From contig CAMAYZ010000009.1 in assembly GCA_945863115.1 (NCBI GenBank), positions 1 to 44,059 of the forward strand: a stretch of DNA of 44,059 bases, read 5' to 3'. This document shows, piece after piece, positions 1-9,678 of this stretch. The DNA comes from Bifidobacterium breve (lineage in GTDB: Bacteria > Actinomycetota > Actinomycetes > Nanopelagicales > Nanopelagicaceae). The notes beneath the pieces were generated by a model that did not search any database, was not told where the DNA came from, and was given only the letters and a program-made list of their open reading frames with translations. How positions within the stretch are numbered: position 1 is the first letter of the stretch; every line of letters begins with the position of its first letter. A program made the translations under genes and the position numbers.

Positions 1-15
1 AAACGGCGGGCCTTT
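1..15 (-). terminator. Possible left arm of a terminator, cut by the window edge
   Basis: On the minus strand, about 25 nt after the stop of the ABC binding-protein gene, the sequence reads AAAGGCCCGCCGTTT and then leaves the window. An A-run followed by a GC block is how the upstream arm of an intrinsic terminator commonly starts. The other arm would lie outside the window, so this is only a suspicion. Confidence 0.25.
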
Positions 16-39
16 CCATTTCTACTTTTTACTGGCTAA

Positions 40-1266
40 TTACTCGCCCGCTGGCACATCACCAGAGATGAACTCTGCTGGAAGTGCTACGTACTTATCG
101 TTAGCTGTGTATTGATAGATACCCATAGTTGCATATGATGGATCTCCATTGTCAGCGAACTCGACTGGACCAGAAACACCGTCATAGTCGATATCTTCGC
201 CATCAGCGATTAGCTTCTTGCAAGCCGCAAAGGTTGTGCACTTTGTGCCACCCTTTGAAACTGAAACTAGGTTGTCACGGATTGTCTGTCCATCCGTCTT
301 TCCACCTTGTTCTGCTGCAAGTGCAATCAGAATTACTGCATCATATGACTCAGGAGCATATGAGAAGTCTGTTAGTTCTGGATCGATTCCAAGTAGACGC
401 TTTTGAAGTGTGTCATCTGCGAATACACCAGGAAGAGTAGCTTTTACGCCCTTCATGATTCCTGCAGGTAGATCCTTGTAAGCACCGCTTGAAAGGTTTC
501 CGTCAACAAGGTAAGTCTTGATCTTGTTTGGACCAATTCCTTGCTTGATTAGTTCAGTGAAAATCTTTGCAGTCTCATCAAAACCGATAATTGCAATTGC
601 ATCTGGCTTTGCAGCCTTTGCCTTTGCTACATCTGCTGAGAATTCAGCTGCTTGTGGGTTGTAGACAATTGTTGAAGATGTTCCAGTAAATGCGGCAGCT
701 GCATACTTAGCTAGACCGTTACCGTAAGCATCATCAAGGTTTAGGAATACAGCGTTTTTCGCGCCTTCCTTAGCCATTAATTGTCCTAGTACTGCACCCT
801 GGAAAGTATCTGATGGTGCTGTGCGGAAGTAGTAACCATCATCCTCATACGCTGTGAAGTCAGGTGAGGTGTTCGCTGGTGAGAAGTGAACAATCTTTGC
901 GCCGGCAATCTTGTCGATTACTGTGAAAGAAACTCCTGAAGATGCTGCGCCAACAATTGCGCTAACGCCAGCTGAAATATGTGAATCAGCTGTCTGTTGT
1001 GCAATATCAGAACTTGTGTCGCCAGAATCGCCACGGATGTGCTCGATGTTCTCGCCTAGCACGCCACCAGCCGCATTGATTTCTTCAACTGCTAAATCAA
1101 CGCCAGCAAACTCTGGGGGCCCTAGGAATGCAAGACTTCCTGTCTCAGGAAGTAGTGATCCTATTTTTAATGGACCAGAAGCACTGTTACCGCTACCGCA
1201 GCTAACTAGAACTAAGCTTGCAACGGCTGCAACAGCAACTAAGGTCGCCTTTTTGAATTTCTGCAT
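40..1266 (-). CDS. Branched-chain amino acid-type ABC transporter substrate-binding lipoprotein
   Basis: 408 aa. It captures an amino acid or related small molecule outside the membrane and delivers it to an ABC permease (LivK-like, periplasmic-binding-protein type 1 fold). Residues 1-22 are a lipoprotein signal peptide with basic start MQKFKK, a hydrophobic run and lipobox L20-V-S-C23; Cys23 would be lipidated by Lgt, encoded in this same window. The mature protein starts with a flexible Gly/Ser stretch, then the family's opening (KIGSLLPETGSLAFLG) and a region around residue 70-110 typical of ligand binding (GDSGDTSSD, then GAASSGVS). Two Cys near residue 340 (KCTTFAAC) probably form a disulfide. 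The liv permease and ATPase genes are not in the window and could follow beyond the left edge. The substrate cannot be fixed from sequence. Confidence 0.9.
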   Translation of the reverse strand: MQKFKKATLVAVAAVASLVLVSCGSGNSASGPLKIGSLLPETGSLAFLGPPEFAGVDLAVEEINAAGGVLGENIEHIRGDSGDTSSDIAQQTADSHISAGVSAIVGAASSGVSFTVIDKIAGAKIVHFSPANTSPDFTAYEDDGYYFRTAPSDTFQGAVLGQLMAKEGAKNAVFLNLDDAYGNGLAKYAAAAFTGTSSTIVYNPQAAEFSADVAKAKAAKPDAIAIIGFDETAKIFTELIKQGIGPNKIKTYLVDGNLSSGAYKDLPAGIMKGVKATLPGVFADDTLQKRLLGIDPELTDFSYAPESYDAVILIALAAEQGGKTDGQTIRDNLVSVSKGGTKCTTFAACKKLIADGEDIDYDGVSGPVEFADNGDPSYATMGIYQYTANDKYVALPAEFISGDVPAGE

Positions 1267-1329
1267 TTTCTCCCTTTCGGTATGTGCCTGCTTGAACTCG
1301 TATTGCTAGAGCCCAAGAAGGATGGGGGA

Positions 1330-1358
1330 AGCATAACTCGATTTAAAATATAGGTAAA
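1330..1358 (-). promoter_or_regulatory. Candidate promoter for the ABC binding-protein gene
   Basis: In the 133-bp gap upstream of the binding-protein gene, the minus strand has TTTACC (1358-1353) and TATGCT (1335-1330) separated by exactly 17 nt. These resemble -35 and -10 boxes. The start codon lies about 65 nt downstream and has a good ribosome binding site (AAAGGGAG). This suggests the gene is transcribed independently of pdtaR. Assigned by eye only. Confidence 0.5.
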
Positions 1359-1399
1359 CGGTTTGGCGCTATTAATGCGTACAAAATTCAGCAATTATT

Positions 1400-2005
1400 T
1401 CAGAAATCAAACTTCTCGGCCTTTCCAGGGTCGGTTACTGCTAAGGCCACCTCTTTCATCGAGAGCCGGCGGTCCATGGCTGACCTCTGGATCCAGCTAA
1501 AGGCTTCCGGTTCGCTCATATCCATCGCCTTCATCAAGATGCCTTTTGCACGATCGATAATTTTCCGGGTTTCTAATCTGTCATACAAATCTGCCACTTC
1601 TTCTTTCAAAGATCGCATTTGCAAATGTCTGCTCATCGCAATTTCAATAGCAGGCGTTAAATCGTTGATGCTAAATGGTTTGACTACATATGCCATTACG
1701 CCGGCATCTCTAGCCCGCTCTACTAATTCTTTCTGACTAAAAGCAGTGAGCATTAGGACTGGTGAAATTTCGATTATTTCTTGCGCCGCTGAGATTCCAT
1801 CAAGTTCGGGCATCTTTACATCGAGAATAGCGAGGTCCGGCTTAAACTCTTTTGCTAGCGCAATTGCTTCCACGCCATTAGTTGCTTGTGCAACAACTTC
1901 ATAACCGGCCTCAGTCAACATTTCAATTAGGTCAAGGCGAATTAACGCTTCATCTTCGGCGACTAAAATCCGAGCCGGCCTATTTTCTTCTTTTTTTTCT
2001 GACAT
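1400..2005 (-). CDS. pdtaR: ANTAR-domain response regulator, PdtaR type
   Basis: 201 aa. It is a two-component response regulator whose output binds RNA and antiterminates transcription. The receiver domain covers about residues 11-125: acidic pocket E17/D18, phosphoacceptor D62 (LAILDVKMPELDG), T87 and K109 (VVKPFS). The ANTAR domain covers about residues 144-190 and has the conserved pattern ETRKIIDRAKGILM followed by SEPEAFSWIQRSAMDRR. Its histidine kinase partner (PdtaS in mycobacteria) is not in the window. The ATG at 2005-2003 lies one nucleotide after the 3' end of the upstream tRNA. Any Shine-Dalgarno (GAGG, 2012-2009) would sit inside the tRNA acceptor stem, with only 3 nt of spacing. 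Translation may therefore depend on tRNA processing that leaves an almost leaderless message. An A8 run early in the gene (1998-1991) is a possible slippage spot. Confidence 0.95.
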   Translation of the reverse strand: MSEKKEENRPARILVAEDEALIRLDLIEMLTEAGYEVVAQATNGVEAIALAKEFKPDLAILDVKMPELDGISAAQEIIEISPVLMLTAFSQKELVERARDAGVMAYVVKPFSINDLTPAIEIAMSRHLQMRSLKEEVADLYDRLETRKIIDRAKGILMKAMDMSEPEAFSWIQRSAMDRRLSMKEVALAVTDPGKAEKFDF

Positions 2006-2006
2006 G

Positions 2007-2079
2007 TGCCTCGAGTCGGATTTGAACCGACACTGTGCGGATTTTGAGTCCGCCCTCTCTACCGTTGGAGTACCGAGGC
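2007..2079 (-). tRNA. tRNA with CAA (Leu) anticodon but short class I variable loop
   Basis: A 73-nt cloverleaf can be folded. The acceptor stem is GCCTCGG/TCGAGGC (7 bp, G7-U66 wobble), with U8 and A9. The D stem has 3 good pairs (CTC/GAG) and a C13-A22 mismatch. The D loop contains GG. The anticodon arm is GCGGA-CTCAAAA-TCCGC with anticodon CAA. The variable loop is 5 nt (ACAGT). The T arm is GTCGG-TTCAAAT-CCGAC, and the discriminator is A73. CCA is not encoded; the genome continues CAT, whose last two bases begin the pdtaR ATG. Anticodon CAA reads UUG (Leu) and A73 suits LeuRS, but bacterial Leu tRNAs normally have a long class II variable arm. It may be a divergent Leu tRNA or a tRNA-like RNA with another role. 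Confidence 0.85.
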
Positions 2080-2119
2080 AATCTTTCTTAACTTACTTCA
2101 ACTACGCCCCATACTTTAA

Positions 2120-3562
2120 CTACTTGCGATATGCAGGAGCAATTCCTTCAACCGCATCGCCAACGCGGTGAACTCGCATAGCGTTCGTCGAACCCGGAAT
2201 TCCGGGCGGTGAGCCTGCGACGATGATGACGCTATCGCCCTTTGCTACTCGATGAGAGTCGATCAAGATTCGGTCAACCTGGGCAACCATTTCATCGGTA
2301 TGTGAAACCATCTGAGTAATTTTTGGTTCGATTCCCCATGAAAGCGCGAGTTGATTAAAAACTTCAGGCGTCGGAGTAAGCGCCATAATATTTATCGGAG
2401 AACGCAACCTCGACATTCGACGGGCAGAATCTCCACTTTGAGTGAAAGCAACTAGATACTTGGCGCCAATAATCGCACCAACTTCGGTCGCCGCCTTAGT
2501 TATTGCACCACCCTTTGTTTTTGGATCGTGTTGCAGTGCCGGTATCCGATCCAGCATTACCTCTTCGGTCCGTTCGATAATTCGAGCCATTGTCGTAACA
2601 GCTTCGATTGCAAATTCACCAACACTTGTCTCTCCCGAAAGCATCAAGGCATCTGCCCCATCTAGAACTGCATTTGCACAGTCGGTAGCTTCTGCTCTTG
2701 TTGGTCTCGAACTTGAAATCATTGAATCCAACATCTGAGTAGCAACGATTACAGGTTTCGCAGCTTCCCGCGCAAGCATTACGCAACGCTTCTGAACAAG
2801 TGGCACTTCTTCAATCGGCATTTCCACACCCAAATCACCACGGGCAACCATGATGCCATCGAAGGCAGCAATAATTTCTTCTAAGTTATCAACTGCCTGT
2901 GGCTTCTCAATTTTTGCAATAACTGGACGGTGGATGCCCTCTTGTTTCATAATCAAATGAACATCTTCAATATCTTTTGCACTGCGAACAAATGAAAGCG
3001 CAATGAAATCTGCGCCGGCGCGCAGGCCCCAACGTAGATCCTCTTTATCTTTTTCCGAAAGCGCCGGAACTGAAACCGCGACTCCTGGAAGATTTATTCC
3101 CTTGTTATTACTAACCGCGCCAGGTTCGATGCACTTTGTAACAACATCGTTTCCTTTTACCTCGACAACTTCAACGGTAACTTTTCCGTCATCAATTAGA
3201 ATTCGATCTCCTGGCTTGCAATCCCCTGGCAGACCTTTGTAAGTAGTTCCTACTCGATCCTTTGTGCCAGAAACTTCATCGGTTGTAATTGTAAAAATAT
3301 CGCCGCGTGCTAGATCGTGTGGTCCATTCTCAAAGCGCGCTAGGCGAATCTTTGGTCCCTGTAAATCTACGAGAACAGCTACTGCTACTCCAGCCTTCAG
3401 AGCAGCTGCCCGAACTGCATCAAGTCTTGCCTGATGCTCGGGATATCCACCGTGAGATAAATTCAACCGGGCCATATTCATGCCGGCAGCAATTAATTGC
3501 TCTACCTTTTCGGGCGCCTCTACCGCTGGTCCCATGGTGCAAACAATCTTTGCTTTACGCAT
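2120..3562 (-). CDS. pyk: Pyruvate kinase
   Basis: 480 aa, full length for bacterial pyruvate kinase. It transfers phosphate from phosphoenolpyruvate to ADP, the last step of glycolysis, in the cytosol. The N-terminus MRKAKIVCTMGPA is canonical. R32, N34 and S36 (MARLNLSHGG) bind substrate and potassium, and DLQGPKIRLARF follows near residue 66. A lid-like B domain covers about residues 72-165. The catalytic-lysine signature VIAKIEKPQAVDNL lies near residue 215-228, then MVARGDLGVEMP and the ATQMLDSM stretch. The C-terminal regulatory domain includes FTQSGDSARRMSRLRSP. It lies 44 nt downstream of gltD with its own ribosome binding site (GGAAGCGG) and 40 nt before the tRNA, so pyk, tRNA and pdtaR may share a transcript. 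Confidence 0.98.
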   Translation of the reverse strand: MRKAKIVCTMGPAVEAPEKVEQLIAAGMNMARLNLSHGGYPEHQARLDAVRAAALKAGVAVAVLVDLQGPKIRLARFENGPHDLARGDIFTITTDEVSGTKDRVGTTYKGLPGDCKPGDRILIDDGKVTVEVVEVKGNDVVTKCIEPGAVSNNKGINLPGVAVSVPALSEKDKEDLRWGLRAGADFIALSFVRSAKDIEDVHLIMKQEGIHRPVIAKIEKPQAVDNLEEIIAAFDGIMVARGDLGVEMPIEEVPLVQKRCVMLAREAAKPVIVATQMLDSMISSSRPTRAEATDCANAVLDGADALMLSGETSVGEFAIEAVTTMARIIERTEEVMLDRIPALQHDPKTKGGAITKAATEVGAIIGAKYLVAFTQSGDSARRMSRLRSPINIMALTPTPEVFNQLALSWGIEPKITQMVSHTDEMVAQVDRILIDSHRVAKGDSVIIVAGSPPGIPGSTNAMRVHRVGDAVEGIAPAYRK

Positions 3563-3606
3563 TTAAAACCGCTTCCTATTTAGTTATTACTGATTTGAAA
3601 AATCTA

Positions 3607-5064
3607 TTAGACCATCATTGAACGAGCGGTTGGTTCGATGGGTGAAGGTAACTGAGTTTCACCAACAAGAAATTCATCAACAGCCGCTGCAGCGCTTCTG
3701 CCTTCAGCAATTGCCCAAACAATTAATGATTGCCCACGTCCGGCATCACCTGCGACATAAACGCCCTCAACCGCAGTTTGGTATTTGTCATCACGAATGA
3801 TATTTCCACGATCATCAAAGGTAACTTCTAGTTGCTTTAGAAGTTCAGATTTTTCTGGGCCAACAAATCCCAGAGCAAGGAATACCAAGTCAGCTGGTAA
3901 TTCTCTCTCTGAATTTTCAACTTTCATAAATTTCCCATCAATCAATTCTGTTTCTACAAGTTTAATTCCACGTAAATTGCCGTTGGAATCGCCAAGAAAT
4001 TCTTCGGTCGAAACCGCAAACATGCGCTCCCCGGCTTCTTCATGTGCACTGCTTACCCGATAGATCATTGGATAAGTTGGCCACGGTTGCGCAGACGGAC
4101 GCTCCTCTGTTGGTCTTGGCATAATTTCTAATTGCGTAACGCTGGCGGCGCCTTGACGAATTGCTGTGCCCAAACAATCCGCGCCAGTATCTCCGCCACC
4201 AAGAATTATGACGTGCTTGCCTTGTGCGTTAATTGGTGGGGCTTCTTGTAATTCATTCAGGCCTTGAGCATTTCCCCAAGGTAAATATTCCATTGCTTGG
4301 TGAACGCCCTTGAAGTTTCGGCCTGGAACCGGAAGATCGCGCCAATTTGTTGAACCAACCGCCAAAACAATTGCATCATATTTTGTCTTTAGTTCACTTC
4401 CAGTTATATCGACACCAACATTTACTCCACTGCGAAAACGTGTGCCTTCGCTCTCCATCTGTGAGATTCGACGATCAAGAATTGATTTCTCCATCTTAAA
4501 TTCTGGAATTCCGTAGCGAAGTAATCCACCTGGCTTTGCGCCACGCTCGTAAACAGCAACCGTATGACCGGCACGGGTTAATTGTTGCGCGGCCGCAAGT
4601 CCTGCTGGACCAGAACCAATTACTGCAACAGTTTTTCCAGTGAGTCTCTCCGATGGAAGTGGAATCACAGAACCATTAGCAAAAGCCTCTTCAATCGTGC
4701 GAAGTTCAACCTGCTTGATGGTTACCGCTTCATCATTGATTGCGACAACACATGCAGTCTCGCATGGCGCTGGGCATAAACGACCAGTGAACTCTGGAAA
4801 ATTGTTGGTAGCGTGTAAACGATCAATAGCTTCGCTCATTTCACCGCGGAAAATTAAATCATTCCATTCTGGAATTAAGTTTCCTAGTGGGCAACCTTGA
4901 TGACAGAACGGAATTCCACAATCCATGCAGCGACCAGCTTGCTTCTTTAATGCAGATAAATCTTGAGGCTCGTAAACTTCTTTCCAATCAAGAATACGAA
5001 CATCGACTGGTCTGCGCGTTGGAGTTTCGCGAGATGTTGTTAGAAAACCTTTTGGATCACCCAT
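3607..5064 (-). CDS. gltD: Glutamate synthase small (beta) subunit
   Basis: 485 aa. It is the NADPH-oxidising subunit of glutamate synthase and passes electrons through FAD and Fe-S clusters to the large subunit. The N-terminal domain carries the cluster cysteines: [17 protein letters not shown] near residues 40-56 and CPAPCETAC near 96-104. The FAD-binding Rossmann motif ([17 protein letters not shown]) is near residue 145. The NADPH-binding motif ([14 protein letters not shown]) is near residue 285. The C-terminal FAD contact [18 protein letters not shown] is intact. The start ATG overlaps the end of gltB by 8 nt, so the two subunits are very likely translationally coupled. Length and motifs match the family, with no sign of decay. 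Confidence 0.98.
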   Translation of the reverse strand: MGDPKGFLTTSRETPTRRPVDVRILDWKEVYEPQDLSALKKQAGRCMDCGIPFCHQGCPLGNLIPEWNDLIFRGEMSEAIDRLHATNNFPEFTGRLCPAPCETACVVAINDEAVTIKQVELRTIEEAFANGSVIPLPSERLTGKTVAVIGSGPAGLAAAQQLTRAGHTVAVYERGAKPGGLLRYGIPEFKMEKSILDRRISQMESEGTRFRSGVNVGVDITGSELKTKYDAIVLAVGSTNWRDLPVPGRNFKGVHQAMEYLPWGNAQGLNELQEAPPINAQGKHVIILGGGDTGADCLGTAIRQGAASVTQLEIMPRPTEERPSAQPWPTYPMIYRVSSAHEEAGERMFAVSTEEFLGDSNGNLRGIKLVETELIDGKFMKVENSERELPADLVFLALGFVGPEKSELLKQLEVTFDDRGNIIRDDKYQTAVEGVYVAGDAGRGQSLIVWAIAEGRSAAAAVDEFLVGETQLPSPIEPTARSMMV

Positions 5065-8000
5065 TTACGGCCTCCATAACTGCTTTGTCTACTGGTAAAC
5101 CTTCGCGCTCGGCTCGCTCCATTGCTGCAAGCACACGTGCATAGTCGCGAGGCATAACCATCGAGATTCGTTTCTTATTCTCATCCCAATTCTTTAGCAA
5201 TTCATTTGCAACCTTGGAGCCAGTTTCAACTTCGAAGCTTGATAATAAATCTCTGACAATGATTCCCTGATCTGCTGGCAATGAAAGCACATCTACTAAT
5301 TCCGTGTTAACCAATGCCGGATCGAGATCGAGAACGAATGCTCGTCCACCAGACATACCTGCTGCGAAGTTGCGTCCAGTTCTTCCAAGAATTAACGCGA
5401 TACCGCCAGTCATATATTCGCACCCGTGATCGCCAATACCTTCGACGACTGCAGTTGCGCCAGAGTTTCGCACGCAGAACCGCTCGCCCACTCTTCCTCG
5501 AATAAAGATTTGGCCTGCAGTAGCGCCGTAACCAATTACGTTTCCGGCAATCACATTTAGCTCTGACGCAAATGTCGCCTTCTCATCTGGTCTAACGATT
5601 ACTCGACCACCTGAAAGACCCTTTGCGACATAATCGTTAGCATCGCCGTAAAGTCGAAGTGTTAGTCCTTGAGGAATAAAGGCACCGAATGAATTGCCAG
5701 CAGTTCCGTGGAAGTTAACATTTACCGAATCTTTAGGCAGACCGGCACCACCAAATTTACGGGTTATCTCCGAACCTAACATCGTTCCTACGGTTCGATT
5801 AACATTCTTAATTGGCATCTCGATATTTACAATTTCACCAGACTTAAGTGCCGGTGCAGCTAATTCAATTAAGTTATTATCGAGCGCTCCAGCTAAACCA
5901 TGATCCTGAGTAGTTGTATTTCGACGAGGTGCGTCGGTATCAAAGACTGGCGCAGCTAATAGCGGAGCCAAATCCAAACCACTCGCCTTCCAGTGCGTGA
6001 TTGCTTTCTTAGTATCTAAATACTCAACCTGGCCGATTGCCTCTTCCAGTGTTCTAAAGCCAAGCAATGCCAAAATTTCACGAACTTCATCGGCAATATA
6101 TTCGAAGAAAGTTTCTACGAACTCTGGTTTTCCATTGAACTTCGCACGTAATTCTGGATTCTGAGTTGCTACTCCAACCGGGCAAGTATCTAGATGGCAG
6201 ACGCGCATCATCACACAGCCAGAGACAACTAGTGGCGCCGTTGCGAAACCAAATTCCTCGCCGCCCAATAGCGCAGCAATAACAATGTCGCGTCCGGTTT
6301 TCATTTGACCATCGACTTGAACAACAATGCGGTCGCGCAACCCGTTAAGCATCAGCGTTTGTTGGGTTTCTGCGAGACCTAATTCCCAAGGAGCTCCGGC
6401 ATGCTTTAACGAAGTCAGCGGCGAGGCACCAGTGCCGCCATCATGACCCGAAATCAGGACAACATCAGCGTGCGCTTTGCTAACTCCAGCTGCAACAGTT
6501 CCAACGCCTACTTCTGCAACTAATTTAACGTGAACACGTGCATCCTTATTTGCGTTCTTTAAATCATGAATTAGTTGTGCTAAATCTTCAATGGAATAAA
6601 TATCGTGATGAGGTGGTGGTGAAATCAAGCCAACACCAGGAGTTGAATAACGAACCTTGGCAATCCACGGATAAACCTTTCCGCCAGGAAGTTGTCCACC
6701 TTCACCAGGTTTTGCGCCTTGCGCCATCTTGATTTGAATGTCATCAGCGTTAACTAAATATTCGCTAGTAACACCAAAGCGGCCAGAAGCTACTTGTTTG
6801 ATCGCTGATCGACGGGAATCACCATTCGCTTCCAAGACATAACGATCTGGATCTTCGCCACCTTCACCAGTATTTGATTTTCCACCAAGCCGGTTCATTG
6901 CAATAGCAAGGGTTTCGTGCGCTTCGGCAGAAATAGAGCCATAGGACATCGCACCTGTTGAGAATCGCTTGATAATTGCGGAGCGACCTTCAACTTCATC
7001 AATAGAAATCGCTTGGCGCATTCCGGTCTTGAATTCAAAGAGTCCACGTAAAGTCATTAAACGTTTTGACTGATCATCGACTCGGTTCGTGTATTTCTTG
7101 AAAATGTCATAGCGCTTGTTGCGAGTTGCATGTTGCAGCGCAAAAACTGTCTCTGGATCAAATAGATGTGGTTCACCTTCACGGCGCCACTGATACTCGC
7201 CACCAATTGGTAGACGTTTAGTTCCAGGAATTTCTCCCCCTGGTGGATATGCAACGTGGTGGCGCTTAACAGTTTCTTGAGCGATTGTGTCGATTGAAAC
7301 TCCGCCTAATTTCGAAGTTACGCCAACGAAATATTCGTCGACAACTTCACGTGATAAACCAATTGCCTCAAATACTTGGGCACCGGTGTAGGAAGAGATA
7401 GTCGAAATACCCATCTTCGACATAACCTTTAGAACACCCTTGCCAAGAGATTTAATTAAATTCGCAACTGCTTTCTCCGGAGTAATTCCGGTAATAACAC
7501 CTTGACGAACTAAATCTTCGGCAGATTCCATAGCGAGATAAGGGTTAATCGCAGCAGCACCGAAACCAACTAGTAGCGCAACATGGTGAACTTCGCGAAC
7601 CTCGCCTGATTCCACAACTAGTCCAACTTTAGTTCGAGTTTTTTCCCGAATTAAATGATGATGAACTGCAGCAGTTAAAAGTAGTGATGGGATTGGTGCA
7701 TCTTCCGCATCGCCATCTCGGTCAGATAAAACAATTATGTGCGCGCCATCCTTGATAGCTTGTGAAACTTCTAGCCGAATCTCTGTGATCCGATTAGCAA
7801 GTGCTTCGCCCCCACCTTGCACAGGGAAGAGTCCGCGAACAACATGGGCAGCAAACCCAGGGCGATTTCCATCAGCATTTACGTGGATTATTTTTGCAAG
7901 TTCATCGTTATCAATTACCGGAAAATCTAGAGCAATTTGGCGACAGGACTCTGGGCCAGGATCTAAAAGATTAAATTCTGGACCTAAAGATCCTCCAAGA

Positions 8001-9577
8001 CTTGTAACTAACTCTTCGCGAATCGCATCCAAAGGTGGGTTTGTAACCTGGGCGAAAAGTTGAGAGAAATAGTCGTAGAGCAATCGAGGTTTTGCAGATA
8101 AGGCTGCGATTGGTGAATCGGTTCCCATTGAACCAAGTGCTTCGCCACCTGATTTAGCCATTGGTGTCAAAATAATTCGTAGCTCTTCTTCGGTATAACC
8201 AAATGCGCGTTGGCGACGCACAACAGATGAGTGCGGATAAACAATATGTTCACGTGAAGGCAGGTCTTCTAAACGCACTAGCCCGGCATCGAGCCACTCA
8301 CTATATGGAGCCGCGGTTGCCAATGCATCCTTGATCTCGTCATCTTCGATGATTCGGCCCTCTTCGATATCGACCAAGAACATGCGCCCTGGTTTTAGTC
8401 GACCCTTGCTCTCAATATCTTCTGGTTTGAAATCCAAAACTCCGAACTCACTCGCTAGAACAACAAGACCATCTTTTGTAATCCAATAACGAGAAGGACG
8501 CAAGCCATTTCTATCTAATACTGCACCGATTTGTTTGCCGTCAGTGAAAGTAATGCAAGCCGGTCCATCCCACGGTTCCATAATTGTGGAGTGAAACGCG
8601 TAGAAGTCTTTGCGTGACTGGGACATGGTTGCGTGATTTTCCCAAGCTTCTGGAATCATCATTAATACTGCATGCGGTAGTGAGCGACCGCCAAGATATA
8701 AAAGTTCTAGGACTTCATCGAAGGAACCAGAATCGCTGCTTGAATTATCTACGATCGGAAATAGTCGATTCAAATCTCCGGGAATAATGTTGCTTTCTAG
8801 TAAAGATTCACGGGCGCGCATCCAGTTACGATTTCCGCGGACAGTATTGATTTCACCATTGTGGGCAATAAATCGGTATGGGTGAGCTAGCGGCCAAGAA
8901 GGAAAAGTGTTAGTCGAGAATCGAGAGTGAACCAGAGCTAGTGTTGAAACAACCCGAGCGTCAGATAAATCTGGGAAAAATCCTTCTAATTGTCCTGTTG
9001 TAAGCATTCCTTTATAAACAATAGTCCTGGCAGAAAGTGATGGGACATAGAGTGGGAAGCGATGTTCAATCCGTTTTCTGAAACAAAAAGCTAATCTTTC
9101 TAAATCTAAATCGAATTCGTCGTTAGCACCAGCAATAAAAATCTGTTCAAATTTAGGCATAACGGAGAGCGCAGTTTTGCCAATTGATTTGGTTTCAGTT
9201 GGAAGCTCGCGCCAGCCCAAAATCCGCAGGCCCTCTTCCTTTGCAATTGCTTCTATAGCTACGCGATCATCGAAAGACTTATCAATAAAAATAATTCCAG
9301 TCGCATATTTGCCAAACTCTGGCAATTTGAAATCCACAACTTCGCGGTAAAAAGCATCTGGAATGCAAATCAATATTCCTGCGCCATCACCACTGTCTGG
9401 TTCTGCTCCGGTAGCACCGCGATGCTCCATGTTACGAAGCGCAGTTAAACCTTGAGAAACTATTTCATGAGTTGCTTTACGTTTTAACGTCGCGACCATT
9501 GCAACGCCACAAGAGTCGCGCTCTTGAGTTGGGTCATACAAACCCTGTGCCGATGGCACCGTTGAAAATAAAGTCAC
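5057..9577 (-). CDS. gltB: Glutamate synthase large (alpha) subunit
   Basis: 1506 aa, normal for the bacterial alpha subunit. It converts glutamine and 2-oxoglutarate to two glutamates. With glutamine synthetase it is the main route of ammonium assimilation. The class II glutamine amidotransferase domain should start at Cys23 ([12 protein letters not shown]) after a 22-residue propeptide removed on maturation. The central domain and the FMN-binding synthase domain follow ([38 protein letters not shown]). The 3Fe-4S ligands lie in [15 protein letters not shown]. The C-terminal beta-helix GXGXG domain closes the protein ([22 protein letters not shown]). The start is GTG with a strong CTGGGAG ribosome binding site. 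It overlaps gltD at its 3' end. Confidence 0.98.
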   Translation of the reverse strand: MTLFSTVPSAQGLYDPTQERDSCGVAMVATLKRKATHEIVSQGLTALRNMEHRGATGAEPDSGDGAGILICIPDAFYREVVDFKLPEFGKYATGIIFIDKSFDDRVAIEAIAKEEGLRILGWRELPTETKSIGKTALSVMPKFEQIFIAGANDEFDLDLERLAFCFRKRIEHRFPLYVPSLSARTIVYKGMLTTGQLEGFFPDLSDARVVSTLALVHSRFSTNTFPSWPLAHPYRFIAHNGEINTVRGNRNWMRARESLLESNIIPGDLNRLFPIVDNSSSDSGSFDEVLELLYLGGRSLPHAVLMMIPEAWENHATMSQSRKDFYAFHSTIMEPWDGPACITFTDGKQIGAVLDRNGLRPSRYWITKDGLVVLASEFGVLDFKPEDIESKGRLKPGRMFLVDIEEGRIIEDDEIKDALATAAPYSEWLDAGLVRLEDLPSREHIVYPHSSVVRRQRAFGYTEEELRIILTPMAKSGGEALGSMGTDSPIAALSAKPRLLYDYFSQLFAQVTNPPLDAIREELVTSLGGSLGPEFNLLDPGPESCRQIALDFPVIDNDELAKIIHVNADGNRPGFAAHVVRGLFPVQGGGEALANRITEIRLEVSQAIKDGAHIIVLSDRDGDAEDAPIPSLLLTAAVHHHLIREKTRTKVGLVVESGEVREVHHVALLVGFGAAAINPYLAMESAEDLVRQGVITGITPEKAVANLIKSLGKGVLKVMSKMGISTISSYTGAQVFEAIGLSREVVDEYFVGVTSKLGGVSIDTIAQETVKRHHVAYPPGGEIPGTKRLPIGGEYQWRREGEPHLFDPETVFALQHATRNKRYDIFKKYTNRVDDQSKRLMTLRGLFEFKTGMRQAISIDEVEGRSAIIKRFSTGAMSYGSISAEAHETLAIAMNRLGGKSNTGEGGEDPDRYVLEANGDSRRSAIKQVASGRFGVTSEYLVNADDIQIKMAQGAKPGEGGQLPGGKVYPWIAKVRYSTPGVGLISPPPHHDIYSIEDLAQLIHDLKNANKDARVHVKLVAEVGVGTVAAGVSKAHADVVLISGHDGGTGASPLTSLKHAGAPWELGLAETQQTLMLNGLRDRIVVQVDGQMKTGRDIVIAALLGGEEFGFATAPLVVSGCVMMRVCHLDTCPVGVATQNPELRAKFNGKPEFVETFFEYIADEVREILALLGFRTLEEAIGQVEYLDTKKAITHWKASGLDLAPLLAAPVFDTDAPRRNTTTQDHGLAGALDNNLIELAAPALKSGEIVNIEMPIKNVNRTVGTMLGSEITRKFGGAGLPKDSVNVNFHGTAGNSFGAFIPQGLTLRLYGDANDYVAKGLSGGRVIVRPDEKATFASELNVIAGNVIGYGATAGQIFIRGRVGERFCVRNSGATAVVEGIGDHGCEYMTGGIALILGRTGRNFAAGMSGGRAFVLDLDPALVNTELVDVLSLPADQGIIVRDLLSSFEVETGSKVANELLKNWDENKKRISMVMPRDYARVLAAMERAEREGLPVDKAVMEAVNG

Positions 9578-9637
9578 GAAAACTCCCAGAAAACTTAATT
9601 AGGTGATTCGGGACGACAATGGCCCAAAGGTTTACTG

Positions 9638-9666
9638 AGTAAAGATTACAGTAGAAATGATAGCAA
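9638..9666 (-). promoter_or_regulatory. Weak candidate promoter region for gltBD
   Basis: The 101-bp gap between the VIT gene and gltB contains, on the minus strand, TTGCTA (9666-9661) 17 nt from TTTACT (9643-9638). It also contains an extended -10-like TGTAATCT (9650-9643). Neither is a clean consensus, but the gap is longer than most in this strand block, so a gltBD promoter here is plausible. Confidence 0.25.
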
Positions 9667-9678
9667 TCGCAGGTCGAT

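Noticed and set aside
1991-1998. Frameshift in pdtaR at an eight-base homopolymer
   Set aside because: The frame is intact through receiver and ANTAR domains; the run lies in the variable N-terminus.
2006-2080. tRNA with an 8-bp acceptor stem (TGCCTCGG/TCGAGGCA), possibly a selenocysteine-like tRNA
   Set aside because: Shifting by one base gives a normal 7-bp stem with U8, A9 and A73 in place. The anticodon is CAA, not UCA, and the variable loop is short.
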